Origin: Takakia lepidozioides
Lineage: Eukaryota; Streptophyta; Takakiopsida; Takakiales; Takakiaceae
DNA length: 60,000 nt
Assembly (NCBI GenBank): GCA_030704615.1
Contig: CM060731.1
Location: 15,998,001-16,058,000 of the forward strand
Direction of reading: 5' to 3'
The notes beneath the pieces were generated by a model. It was given only the letters and a program-made list of their open reading frames with translations. It was not told the origin of the DNA and ran no database searches. Shown here piece after piece: positions 10,816-22,298 of the stretch; within the stretch, counting starts at the first letter, position 1; each line of letters opens with the position of its first letter. The position numbers and the translations under genes are program-made.

Positions 10816-11699
10816 GCTTTCCTGGGAATCTGTGCCTTTGTCTCTCTCGTGTCGAGAGCTGTCTCTCTCGCGCCCTCCAGATCTCGCACAGCGTCCGTGC
10901 CGCACTGCTGCGCATGCGCACGCTGGTCTGTGAAAGTTGAAATCATTGCTCAGCGAACTGAGATGTACCTAGGTCTGCACTGGTCTTTGTGATGCAAATT
11001 GTTCCCCGGAAACTGAGAAAGCGGTCTGATGCAGATTGAGTAATATTCGCCTATTCTCCCAGAGGAGCAGGGCCGTGTTGTTCTGCTCTAGGTAATTTCT
11101 GTGATCAGCTTATGCCGTTTTCCGGGCTTGAATTTCTCACAATAGGCATGTCTGCTCAATCTATGTCTCGACTCTCGACTAGGTATCCCTCTCTACAAAA
11201 CAGTGCATATGTGGAGGGGGGGTCACAAGTCACAACGCTACAGTGGGATAACATTGTGTTTGAGTAGAGAATATCTCAGCAATGGCGCCGACGAAGCGGA
11301 GTGCAGGACGGACACACGGGTGGCCCACTCCAGTCTCCACCGCAAACCCGAGTGTAGCCGCCTGAATGCGGAAGCCGACCGCACGTTTCCCACACGTGTC
11401 GCAATGGTTAAACGGACCTCTCTTGGCCCATCGTGTTAGGTATGGCCCTTCAGTATTTTCTCTTAACCTGTTTGCAACTGATCTTTGCATCATATCTGGC
11501 CATGGCTAAATCAGTTGTGGACATAAGTTAGATATCTGGCCTTTTAGAGGCTTACTGGCATTGACAAATCAAGAGAAAATCAAATACATCATTTAATTCA
11601 ATTCGGCCAGGTTGGCTGTCTTTCATTAAAAACAAAATAAAAGAGGTTTCAGAGCATTTGATTGGAAGTTTGTAGTGGATAGTTTGTAGTTGATGAACC
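10816..11699. other. Intergenic, no gene recognised
   Basis: Only short non-conserved open frames are present, on both strands around 11203-11493. Nothing with a recognisable domain, repeat or RNA structure was seen. Confidence 0.45.
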
Positions 11700-11702
11700 T
11701 AA

Positions 11703-12144
11703 GGCGTTACCACACAAGCGGCAGGGGAGCGGCACTGGAAGCAAACGCGAGAATATGATTGGTCACTTCATCGCAGAGCGGCACCTTCACCTACCACACG
11801 GGAGGAACGAAAAAAGTATGGCCGACATGATGTGTACTTGGAGCCTCCTAGTTGGACTTCCAAGGACTACTGCCTGGAAATCCGCAATGTTAGGGAATGT
11901 CTTTGTCATGTTTTGCTCCTTCCCGCCACGGAGCTCGTCTCTCTCGTTTACCCTTTAACAGATCGTCGCTTCTTCTCTCCCCTTCTTTTCTTCTCTCCTT
12001 ATGCACACTCTGATTGCCGGTCTTGTGGTAGCCATAAAAAAGTTCTTGCTGCCATGTACCTACATTCTATTACCATCACCTGTTATATCCCTAGCCAGGG
12101 ACTTCCAAGTCATTGCCTCTCAATGCGCTTGTGTGGTAAGGGCC
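11703..12144. mobile_element. PIF/Harbinger-type MITE, 442 bp
   Basis: The left end reads GGCGTTACCACACAAGCG and the right end, reverse complemented, reads GGCCCTTACCACACAAGCG, so the terminal inverted repeats agree apart from two adjacent substitutions and a one-base gap. Both ends are flanked by TAA (11700-11702 and 12145-12147), the three-base duplication used by the PIF/Harbinger superfamily. There is no transposase, so it would be non-autonomous. Confidence 0.75.
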
Positions 12145-12147
12145 TAA

Positions 12148-12674
12148 GAATGGGTTGAAATCTTTTATTTGAGCTCTAAAGACTGGCAAAGGAGGACTCA
12201 AGCCCTGTAACTCATATATGAAAAACCACCTATAAATTTCCTTTGTTAAATTTGTTATCTTCTGAGTTGGGAAGTTTTCATTATAAGATACACTTCACAT
12301 CAGGCGCAAGAAATATAGGGCCTTACGAAATTCTTAAGATGATGATTTTGGGGTTGCGCTTGTTCACCCATTCTTAAATGGCGGAAAAGCCTCATCAGCT
12401 ATGCTTCGCTTATACTCTATTAAAAACCAAGAAAAAATCTTGTGAGAACCACCAAGCCCCTACCAAAACCCGGCCAAAAATATTTTGTGTATGTGAATGG
12501 CACCTTACATGAGGTTATTATGGAGGGCGTCTTACAACATACACATAAGGTTCCTCCTTTCAGGCACCTTACGCTTTGTAAGGTTTCTCCTCAAATCTGA
12601 CCCAATCTGAACCATCCCTTAGATTCAATCTAGGCATCCACCCCTAAGAGAAATTGTTATTTCCCGGCACTGGG
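12148..12674. repeat. Intergenic stretch with a dispersed repeat shared with 22055-22290
   Basis: The segment 12236-12420 (GAAGTTTTCATTATAAGATA and onward, then GGCCTTACGAAATTC and GATTTTGGGG, then GCGGAAAAGCCTCATCAGC) resembles 22055-22290 in the same order with substitutions and small gaps. This makes it an old dispersed repeat of unknown class. The rest holds nothing recognisable. Confidence 0.5.
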
Positions 12675-12677
12675 TAA

Positions 12678-13088
12678 GAGCATGACCAGCAATCGCTCAC
12701 TAAACTACCGCTCTATTACTATTTAAGTGAGACATATGGTGAGGCACGCAAGTTAGACAGTGAGTCCGGCAAGGGCCGAACAACCCACCATATCCATAGT
12801 AGAATAATGGCGTCAAGGTGAGGTGACCGTGGGCCCCGCCCCACCCCTCCATTCCTAGTACATGTGAGACTTACAGTTGTTGTCAGTGACAACGGATCTT
12901 GTGGTAGTGGGGGAGAATGCCGCACTCCAAGCGCACTCTAGATAGTGTGGGAGTGGGACGAAATTTGATGAGGGTCACCATTGTGAAGTGCAAGAATGTG
13001 CTGCTGGGAAAGCGCAATCCCGTCTGAAATTGGTAGCCGCGCTATTTTGAAGATTAAGCGCCAAAAAACCGTGTTGTTGGTCATGCTC
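12678..13088. mobile_element. PIF/Harbinger-type MITE, 411 bp
   Basis: Terminal inverted repeats GAGCATGACCAGCAA (left) and GAGCATGACCAACAA (right, reverse complement) differ at one base. The flanks are TAA at 12675-12677 and TAA at 13089-13091, a matching 3-bp target duplication. No coding capacity is seen. The termini are unlike those of the 11703-12144 element, so it is a separate family. Confidence 0.8.
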
Positions 13089-13091
13089 TAA

Positions 13092-15589
13092 GGCGCTCAA
13101 ATGAGGTCACACTTCACACGACTCATTTGCGTCCCTCGCATCCATCCCTAGTGGTTTGCCCTCCACACATGTGAGAGGAGATGACGTTTGCATGGTATCT
13201 CGTGGTTTAATGATACCTCCAAACCTTCCTCTCCCACGTTTTTTACTGCTCCCCAGTACCCCCCAAACTGCAGCACGTCTCCCGCAGTTCCACTGCAAAC
13301 CTACATTGACAGAGCTTGGTACACTATTCCAACCCCCAACTCCCCTACATACCATCATTTCTCACCCGCCCTGAATGAACAACCACAGACATCTGACGAT
13401 ACTGCCACAACACCCACAAACTTTACCTCCTCAACGTAACTCATACATTTTCATTCATAGTGGTGGGCCGTGCCACCGGGTCTCTTCTGACTGCTCACCA
13501 CATGTCCCCCCAAGCTGCAACCCGTCTCCCCATCATCCGCAAGAACTCTTGCAAATATAGTTCCACTTGGAACCTACAGAGACACAACTAGACTATTTGG
13601 CCTCCCAACCCTTAGTCTACACACCGTCTCTACCCCACCCAACCCAAATGAACAACAGTAGACATATGACAACTATCACAACACCCATAAACTCTATCAG
13701 GACCTCCTCAACAGAAACTAATATACCAAAATCATACGTACTGGAAGAAATTTAAGGCATTAATACATACAAACCAACTACAGGCCTTCTGCACCACTCT
13801 ATACCATTGCAAATGGAAAGATTGCCTTAGAAAGACCATGAAAACCTTCACTACAATACTAGATCACGGTAGTTATGACTGGCATGTCACGCTAATCATA
13901 GTTTTCCTTGACTCCAACCATGATTTCATATTGGTGATAGGCGAAATGAGACCGTTTGTGGTCATTCATATGACTACATGCCTCCATAGTGATATGTGCA
14001 ACTTCTTGGAGGTATGTTTTTATGACTACATGATTTATGTAATGGGTGGAAGGCTGGTCAACGATGGATGACCATCTCTAGCTATGTACGACTGCAACGT
14101 GTACATAATACTTTGCACAATCATGCATGTTACGTCAAAGATGTCTATGAATGACCGATCAGTTGAGTTTTGAGTGGTAGTTTTTGATATGCAAATGGCA
14201 TCCCATTGAACTGACAGCAATGCAGAAAAAATATATATCGGATTATGTAATATAAATTTTTAAGGTTAACAAAGACATGTACAAACATATTTTATACATA
14301 AGAATTAACCGTAAATTCCATCAACTCCGGTCGACTCGACCCACTTCAAGGTCAAACTCGTGTCCAACTAGGGATGTGCGCAAACTTAGGTCGAAATGGT
14401 TTTTTTTTTAACAACTAACGATGAAACTCATGTCTGAAGTTACGGATAACTCTATAGATTTTTGGGTTCATCACCCGTTCATCGTCAACTATTTGAGTTG
14501 GTTCCATGACCAAAAAGCAAGGATACTTGGCATAAATAAACGTGATGATTAATATTTTAAATCATCACTGTAGAATAGATATAACAGTGTAAGATTACTA
14601 TATGCAATTCACCAAATTTGCTCAAGACCAGGGAGAGCCTTTGAGCTCCCCATACAAGACATGTGTGGCATATAATTGTTCATTTCTCTGATGCTCAAAC
14701 TTTGTTACGTCACAAATCATATTGAGAAGAAACTAATTTAATTTATTCATGATACAAGATTAATGTACATATATTATAATAAAAGGATAATGATAGTAAA
14801 AATAACCACGATCACAAATGGCCATGAGACCTATATGATCTTGCTGATTTGGACAAGCCACCAAAAGCGACAACAAGAAACTGGGGCAGAACTAGAACTG
14901 ACCAATAGGGATCAGCGCAGAATCAGAACCGCTAGTTTCTACTCGAGGATCACACTTGTGAGAACTGGCCTCTCCGTTCAAAGCGGTTTGAGTTATGGTT
15001 CTTGGACCTTTCCTAAAACCCTTGGTGGGCCTTTGGCATAACATGGCGTAACCCTCACATGTCTATTGCAAAATCTTCTTTTAATTCTCTCAAGCTCCAT
15101 GAGATCCTATGTTCAATCAGTAATCAAATTGTCCAATACCATAAGACAACTCCATTACATTTGTTGTTTCAAATCACATAATTTCATTTATGCTCTTTTC
15201 CAATTTGTTTGAGTGTAATTTTTATCTTAATGATAACTAAGTAGATTTAATTTTAGTTGAAATATCTAATTGTCCAAGTATTTAATGTGTCAACTAATTT
15301 CCCAGACTCACAAAATATTTTGAAATTAATTAAATATGTTTTAAAAACAGAACCTCACCAGGATTGGTGGCTTTATTCAGCAACTAACCGGTACCTTGGA
15401 ACTGCACCAATGTTTAAAAGTTGGGACCAGAACTAGACTGAAACTGGCTCAATAAAATACAACCGGAATCGGAATCGGAATCGGAACTGTTTGTTGAAAT
15501 AATTGTGGAACCTAAGCCAAAGGTTCCTTCACAAATGCAATGCAAGAACTACATAAGACTGTTGTGAATGAAAGCAAAGTTGGGCAAGT
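13092..15589. other. Intergenic, no gene recognised
   Basis: The first part (13100-13720) is rich in C and A and gives proline/threonine/histidine-rich short frames that reflect composition, with no domain. The rest is AT-rich. No repeat family, RNA gene or conserved frame could be supported. Confidence 0.5.
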
Positions 15590-15599
15590 AGACAACCAA

Positions 15600-15745
15600 G
15601 TCGTAGCCCAGTGGTAATAGGCACATACCACCTCGAAAATGGTTGTGGGTTCAATCACAAAGGTGTCCACCTTTTTGCCGGAAGGCAGTAGCCCTTTGGG
15701 GTCAAGAGACACCATAATTTGCGCTTCCTTCCATATATATTGCAG
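15600..15745 (+). mobile_element. tRNA-derived SINE-like element
   Basis: It has an RNA polymerase III promoter layout: box A-like TAGCCCAGTGG at 15604-15614 and box B-like GGTTCAATCAC at 15648-15658. A body follows that contains AAGGTGTCCACC and GGAAGGCAGTAGCCCTTTGG. The same body occurs at about 20790-20960 (minus strand) and 22700-22800, and more loosely at 38335-38520. A multi-copy body behind a tRNA-like head is the definition of a SINE. The 3' tail and target duplication are not clear. Confidence 0.6.
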
Positions 15746-16842
15746 ATATATGAGTTTCATTGTACGCGCCGGTTCGGTTAATACGTTGATACAGCTAGAT
15801 TTTGGAGTTTATGTACCCTCTGATTCTACATAGTGGTTTTTTTAAGAAAATTACATGTCCTATGGTCATGCACATATCTTTTTATTTTTTATTTTCACCA
15901 AGTATATTATGATATGGTTTATCGGACATGTTTATTTGATAATCCATCGATTGCTTATCACACATATTATTGATATCTAGCCCAACTGCATTGGGTTATC
16001 AATTAAACAATAGAGATAAAAATAAGTTAATTTAATTAATTAATTAGCCTGAACTAATGATAAAACTAAATTTGATAGTTTATTTAATTCATTCATCATA
16101 TTATTGATATTTGAGATTAGACAGGCTCGGGTTCTTTGGCCACATCTAAGAGCATTAAACATATATATATATGGTTGGTCCTCAAATATCAATAAAGCTC
16201 TCAAGGGCTTCCTCCCCTTTCTCCAAAAAAAAAAACAAAAAAAAACAAACAAATTTGGAAATGTACAACTTTTTGAAAAGAAAAAAATTATGTTTGAGTT
16301 AGTTCTAGTATCAGCTCAAGCTTGCTGAATCAGTTTGAACTTGTGTAAATGTGCCCAAGAATGTCCACTTCACAAAATCAAAGAACAACACAAATCAGCC
16401 AACTTCCAAGTCGCTACAAATAGAATCAATATATGGGCTCCTTTGTTATCTCAAACTCACTATCAAACTCTCGTTAATGCTTTTGCCAAGAAACAATGTT
16501 GCCCTCCCCCAAACATGATTACATTGTTCTTTGGGAGTGGTACAACATACAGCAAGGTTGAAGAGGCCCAACAACGGTTTAAGTAAGAGTTAACTTTGCT
16601 CATTGCTAATGGTGATAAACATGGCCTTAAATTTGGTTGAGAAATATGGTTGCCTGAATTGGTTTCGCAATACAGTATGTTGCTGGATCCCCACATCCTA
16701 TTCCCTTCATAAAAGACATCATCAAATGAGATCTTGTCAAATATGGTAAAAATATTTGGACAAATTTGTATGTTCTGCCATCAGTGGGCTCGTGAGTTAG
16801 TGCAACGACAACCTTTGATCACTAGATGTCAAAAGGAGCACA
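15746..16842. other. AT-rich intergenic DNA
   Basis: No gene is recognised. An A-rich low-complexity tract lies at 16225-16252 and TTAATTAATTAATTAG near 16029. Short frames across 16335-16696 have no known domain. Confidence 0.45.
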
Positions 16843-19270
16843 CTATATGTTTGCTCTGGTGGTACATAGCGGGACAACGAAATCCGATTTATACACTCCC
16901 ACTCGACTTGATATCACTCGAGCTCTACAACAGACATCTGCACATATGACTTTCTTGAAGGGTGGCCACAAAAGCAAGGGACCTGATCGGGATGAAATGC
17001 TATTGCAGTAATTCACCAACCAAAGCAACCCTAATGGTGTTTGACGCCTCGAAAATACCAAGGCTAATGTGCATGGATTGCTTCCCAACATTTGGGGGCT
17101 GCTCCCTGACCTCTCCTGGTTCCTATCCTCAAATTCATGTGAGACCTCCATGAATGTTCTGACTCGTCCGGCCTTTTCCCCTCCCGCCACAAATATTTTC
17201 CTTTTTGTTGTCCGAGTCAATAGATCACCTGCTCCCCGGTTGTGAAGTGACGTTCCCGCAACGAATGAGTTGAAGGCCTCTGCCATTTTTTTTGGGGGGT
17301 TGGCGGACAAGCTCGTTGCATGATCTCGTACTCCTCTAGCAAATATCCGTGGTTTTTTCTCTTTTGTCGCCAACAAGCACCATTCAGAGTCACAGATTGC
17401 TATTAAACCTTCGTCATTGTTTGCACGGCCCATAGAGATAATTTTTTTCTTGATGTCAGGCACAGAGAGAACGTTGGTTATGGTCTTTATTTCACCGTTT
17501 GGAAATGAGACCTTTACATCTCCCTTGCCCTCAATGGTATGGGGGCATTTGCACAAATGGGTGGACCAAAAACGACAGATGTTGAGTCCATGGAAGTCCA
17601 TGGATTTTTATTTATTTTTAGCCAATTTTGTTAATTTTTTGTCAGAAAAATAAATAATAGTATACCAAACATTTTAGTAAAGAGTTCCCCCCCCCCCCAA
17701 TATTGAAGACATTATTTAGTAGATATTTTTATCTGACGTCAAAATTTAGAGTTTACAACCACTTGTCCATATACCACCTGGCCATTATAGATCATAGGTT
17801 TGTATGCATTTTGCCAAAACATAATATGCTATGGAGATTTTGTTTTTAAGGTGTAAAAGAATCCATAGCTCTCGATTTCTAATGTAACTAGTCCATATAA
17901 AAGTGGATTTGGGTTGGTTTTAGAAATGACACCCTTAATATATTTTCTTTTGTGCCATTATATGAGTGTAGATGATGTTTTTTTAGTCCATAAGATTTTA
18001 TGTGTAACATCTGCAGTCCATAATAATCAACTTTAAAAGTCCATAGCTCTATGGTACATGATTGTTTTTGCAATCTAACAGTTGGTACACATACCTATTG
18101 TAGTTAGAAACCCTATCACATATAAATTTAGATTAAATATTGAGTTGTTGGACAAATATGGGTAAAACCATGGAGGGAGGTCACTGCAGAAACTGCATAT
18201 TACGCATTTTTTGGTCCACACATCTGTGTATTTACCCATGGGCATGTCCACTGGCAGTGTTGACACTATCAGATCCTACAACATTCTTTATTTGATCTAG
18301 TAGCTGTCGATTTCCTGTGATATGCTTATAACTAGCCCCTGAATCTATAAGCTAGGCTTCATAATGAGTTTCAAGTGCCATGGCTGCAAGTGTAGCCTCG
18401 AACTCCTGAGTAACACTGTCTGGGTCTTCTCAGGGATGCCCTCCTCGTGATCATCATACAAGACATTGATTTGCTTGTTTTTCTCTTTGTTGAGTGGGCA
18501 ATCACGAACCCAATGGCCCTTTTTTCTACACTTGCCACAATAGCCAGGCTTAAATGTTGAATTCGGTTGGCCAGAGTTAAAGCGTTGTCCATCAAAAAAT
18601 GTTGTCATCCTCGTGAGTGCTCATTCTCTCTTCAAAACTTGATGACCTTGCGAAACTTCATGACCAAAGCCTCTTTATCTTGGTTTCGGTGACGATTCGA
18701 ATTGCAGCTTTCTATTTCAAGCTGCAAATGTCCAGCAATTTGATCTACCGAAGGTAGGTTCTTTCTCACTTGAAATCACTCTGACAAAGCTATCGTATCT
18801 AGGCAGTAGAGCATTTATTATTAGCTCCACGACAATATTGTCAGAAAGTCTCTCATCAAACTCCGCTAGTTGGCTCAAGATGTCCAAACTCATAACTCTG
18901 CAACAGTCGTCCCTTCATCCATGTACGCAAGTTCAAAAAATGATTTCTGACTGCTAATCGATTTACATTGTTTTCACCTCGAGCTGCCTTTGAAGCATTG
19001 TCCAATATTCTTTTGGAATTTTGGCGTTGAAAATGAAAGGGGTGATCTGATCTTTCAGTGATAACTTTATAATAGAGAGTTTTTTTCTCTTCTGTCGTTG
19101 TAGTAGATCGTTGTCCCTTCGCTCTGGTAAGACCACTGAGATCGTCGAAGATTCAGCTCCCATAGATCTTCTCGTTCTAAAATGCTCTCTATCCGAAACT
19201 TCCATGTGACGTAGTTGGAAGCACCTTATAATTTGTACTGCTCAGAGAAATAATTTTCAAGACCTGTCAT
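16843..19270 (-). pseudogene. Decayed Ty1/copia gag-pol remnant
   Basis: Pieces appear in the proper order on the minus strand. At 19270-18970 lies a gag-like segment (IKLSLKDQITPFIFNAK, then EYWTMLQRQLEVKTM). At 18608-18480 is a CCHC knuckle CGKCRKKGHWVRDC, the gag nucleocapsid motif. Around 18360-18250 is the retroviral-type protease signature DSGASYKHITGNRQLL, preceded by a stop where many copia elements have Trp. At 17601-17380 is a gag-pre-integrase-like part (GKGDVKVSFPNG, then ITNVLSVPDIKKKIISMGR). Several stops and frameshifts interrupt it. No integrase, RT or RNase H core was found, so this is a dead, internally deleted copy. Confidence 0.75.
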
Positions 19271-19546
19271 GATGACAAACTTAGACCACCTAAGAGATAA
19301 GGAGAGATGAAGTATTTAGTATTTACAAGTGATAAACAGAAAATAGAAAATAGAAAATAGAAGATTACAGAGCACATAATAAGTCTAGCCATTCAGCGCA
19401 GCCTCGTCCTAGACTACGATCTATTGCACTATCGACATAGTGTCTCACAGTCTTACTGCAAACGCAACTTCATCCTAGACAAGTTCAACCCTTCCTACAT
19501 ATCGAGCTCCATGATTCTTAGGCACTCTGCAACAAATACTATTCCT

Positions 19547-19558
19547 GCTCTGATACCA
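19547..19558 (-). other. Primer-binding site of the copia remnant
   Basis: Read on the minus strand the sequence is TGGTATCAGAGC, the usual Ty1/copia primer site complementary to the 3' end of initiator tRNA-Met. It sits directly beside the TGAGAATACC...-type LTR boundary at 19559, and upstream of the gag remnant in the right order. This fixes the 5' LTR of the element as starting at 19559 and running to higher coordinates. The outer end of that LTR is unclear because the LTR-like repeat that follows disrupts it. Confidence 0.7.
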
Positions 19559-19682
19559 TGAGAATACCTTGTATGTTAAGAAGATATGAACTACAGTGCA
19601 AATGAGCAGAGCAGGTACTATATATACCGAGAGTAATTCTACCAAACCAACTACCTCCACTAATGGGGCTTACCTCCACCTT

Positions 19683-19743
19683 TTGCATTGAGAGCAGGGG
19701 GTCGGGACTCAAGAGGGGCTATCCCCGTGGTAGGGGTAGTGGT
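19683..19743. repeat. Partial tandem duplicate of the start of the neighbouring LTR
   Basis: The sequence from TTGAGAGCAGGGGGTC to GGTAGGGGTAGT parallels the first 60-70 bases of the LTR that starts at 19744 (TTGAGGGCAAGGGGTC and onward). The LTR start is therefore present twice in tandem, the first copy lacking the TGTC terminus. Confidence 0.5.
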
Positions 19744-20430
19744 TGTCACAGCCTCTTGCCTTGAGGGCAAGGGGTCCGGACAAAAGAGGGGCTGTCCCTA
19801 TGGTGGTGGCAGTAGTAGGAATGAGGGCTGAAGCACCGTTGAGTGTCGAAGGCACTCTAGGGGAGCCTCGCAAGTTGGGTTGCGGTGGGGGCCCCACGTG
19901 GGGTGGTCGCAGCATAGGGAGTCGTAGTGAGGGTGTCATAGGACTCACCTGGGGCTGAGACCTTGTGGTGGGAGTCGTGGGGAGTCTTGGGGCTCACAGT
20001 GGTCGATTGGGCCCGTGGTTAGTGGGCCAAGACTCACCACGGGGAATCAATGGTCACGGTGGTGGTTCACCAAAAAATTCATGGGCTTTTTGTGAGACCT
20101 CCACGGACAGTCAGTCACAGAAGTATATATAGGGAATAGTAACCCCGAGAACGGTGCAAGCCCGTTAAGCGATCAAAAACTAGTGACTAAGCAAGCATGC
20201 CGAAAGCGACCAAAGTGTGGGGAGCTATTCCGGACTGCCTATAAATAAAGGGAATATCCACTAGGCCCACATTGTCGAGGGTTAAGTGGGGGAGCTAGGG
20301 GGGACCGTTTTGCCCCGCTGAGCAGCTGGAGCTCCGATTTGGCCCGGCTGCCAGTTTAGGAGTTAGGTGCGCGCATCAAAGTGAGTAACTGTGACTTGAA
20401 GGGGAGTTTACCAAAGTGAGGTGTGCGACA
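19744..20430. mobile_element. Solo-type LTR, 687 bp
   Basis: It begins TGTCACAGCC and ends GGTGTGCGACA, giving the TG...CA ends and short inverted TGTC/GACA termini of LTRs. The same sequence family recurs as two pieces at 48133-48206 and about 50790-51450. The interior has a TATATATAGG box near 20125, a likely LTR promoter, and a perfect palindrome CCCCACGTGGGG at 19892-19903. Flanking five-base sequences (GTGGT and GTCAA) do not match, so it may be rearranged. No internal retrotransposon domain of its own is adjacent. Confidence 0.65.
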
Positions 20431-20789
20431 GTCAACCTCACTAACTATCCACCCTAATGAGGCTTATCTCCACCGCATCACCGTGAAGCCTAAACCTATG
20501 ACTAAAGAAAGAAACGGAGGGATACAATGACCTAATTATTAGGGATGACTGAGCCAAGGTATGATATTGCAATACGATCATCTTACGTTTGGATTCTCAA
20601 TTAGAAAAATGATAGATTTATTGGAAGTAGGCCTAATATACACTGACCTAGTTTATCAAACATAGCAACCACCATATATTCCAAGTTAATCTACATTCCA
20701 CAATGACAATTAACTTACTCCCCATCATGGATCAACAATATTATGGCAATGTCATACATGGTGGGGGTGGATCACACATTCCACTATGG
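20431..20789. other. Intergenic; possible continuation of a copia LTR
   Basis: The segment 20434-20482 (ACTAACTATCCACC, then GGCTTATCTCCACC) resembles 19640-19683 on the other side of the LTR. The 19744-20430 element may have landed in, or duplicated, a pre-existing repeat. Nothing else is recognised. Confidence 0.35.
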
Positions 20790-20960
20790 TTGAGAAAAAA
20801 TTCAACGTATAGTTAATGTGAATAAAAATGTGGACGCACTGCCGAAGCAAGCATAATTTGGTGTCACTTGACCCCAAAGGGCTACTGCCAACATGTCGTC
20901 GCCACAACCAAGTGGTAGTGAAGCGGTTTATGCCCTTACCACTTAGGCTAAATGTTGGAT
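20790..20960 (-). mobile_element. SINE-like element, second copy
   Basis: Read on the minus strand it contains a box A-like TAGCCTAAGTGG, then the shared body with GGCAGTAGCCCTTTGGGGTC and AGTGACACC. The box B region is more decayed than in the 15600-15745 copy. Confidence 0.5.
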
Positions 20961-22054
20961 GGTTAATGTGGACTATTACTATCACCACCATGGATTTCAT
21001 TCTATCATTTAGCGAGACGTTTGTGACCATACAAAAAAAAAAAAATTCTAGATGTTTACTGCAATATGTCTAGAGGTACACATAATGCATGATACATAGG
21101 AGTATCATTCGAATCCTCTCTATTTCAAGCACCATATCCACCTCATTGTTCAAATCAAAATAGTTGTCATTTGGGGCTTTTCTCCATTCTTTGAGTTGCG
21201 GAGAGAGAGATGACGTCACCCAGAGTTACTGTAAGTAAGACTCTTCCCTTGCGGGGGTAGTGCCTCCTCCTGGGGATGGGCTCTATGTTGCATTCATGAC
21301 ATATTCTTCATAATCAATAGGAAGTTTGGGTAGCATTGTACTCCTCAAGAGATGTAAAACCTACCTCACATATTGCTTTGGGAATATTCTAGATACTAAT
21401 TTTAATCTAGTATTCTTGATACTTCTTGAGCTAGCATATAATAAGGAGGCAGGAGAGGCCACAAAGAGCACGGCCTTCTCTCCCTTACATACCCTTGGGC
21501 CCAACCGTCAAGCGGCACTAGCCTTCACTTGCCTTCTAGAAGCTGGTTCGTGCTAGGTGTGCACACTCCCGAGTCCCACAATTGCCCCCTCAATGTGGCT
21601 GGACACACGTCTTCACTACTACACCCTTTCCTACATCCCTATTGGTCGCTCCAATCATCTCTCCTATTTTTACCTTCAAAATTTCCCCCAATTGGTGTTC
21701 AGTTCTTATTAGTTGTATTGGGATTTGGTACCAAGATATCATCCACTTCCTTGTAGCATTGTCAAGTATTTGGAACTCTAAAGTCTTCTCACCTGCATCC
21801 TCCCACTTTGTTTTAATGATAAGTTTTCTTCTATTAGTTAACTCTTAAGTTGCACAGTCTCTTTCGCAAATTGACCTCATCTAATACAAATATCCAATCC
21901 AATGTCGGAAGGTCCCTTTCTTGATTATCTGAGATACGTCATTATAAGACTCCAATGAGCCCTAAAATCTTATTTTCTGTCCACATATGATCTATCGCGA
22001 TGGACAACTAACTCAAATAGCATTTGCAAAACGTTAAAAACCGCTTAAAATTTT
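20961..22054. other. Intergenic, no gene recognised
   Basis: Short frames only, with no domain. A homopolymeric A tract lies near 21032. Nothing else could be supported. Confidence 0.45.
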
Positions 22055-22298
22055 CCTTTATTAAAAATATTATGTTCTCAGAAGATAAGTTTTCAACTTG
22101 TCAGGAGAAGGTACATTAGGCATAAGATACCTAAGGCCTTACCGAATTCGTAGGGTAACGATTTTGGGGGCTATGAAGGGGGCAGGTAGGTTCGTTTCGC
22201 CGGTGAAGGGTAGCTGATGAGCCGCTTCTGCCACTTTTGAAAGCATGAACTCGGGCAGCATTCTTAAACAGCGGAAGGGTGTCATCAGCCGCCCTTCC
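22055..22298. repeat. Dispersed repeat containing a long imperfect hairpin
   Basis: The left part resembles 12236-12420. The right part folds back: GAAGGGTAGCTGATGAG at 22205-22221 pairs with the complement of the GTCATCAGCCGCCCTTCC stretch at 22281-22298. Outer arms of about 16 to 26 bases enclose roughly 40 to 60 bases. No known small-RNA family is recognised. It may be the foldback end of a decayed transposon. Confidence 0.45.

Noticed and set aside
10352-10921. 189-residue Arg/Ser-rich minus-strand frame
   Set aside because: It follows the GC-rich composition and the tandem repeat, has no domain, and overlapping frames are open on the other strand.
13156-13560. Pro/Thr/His-rich plus-strand frames
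   Set aside because: C/A-rich low-complexity DNA keeps several frames open at once; no conserved motif.
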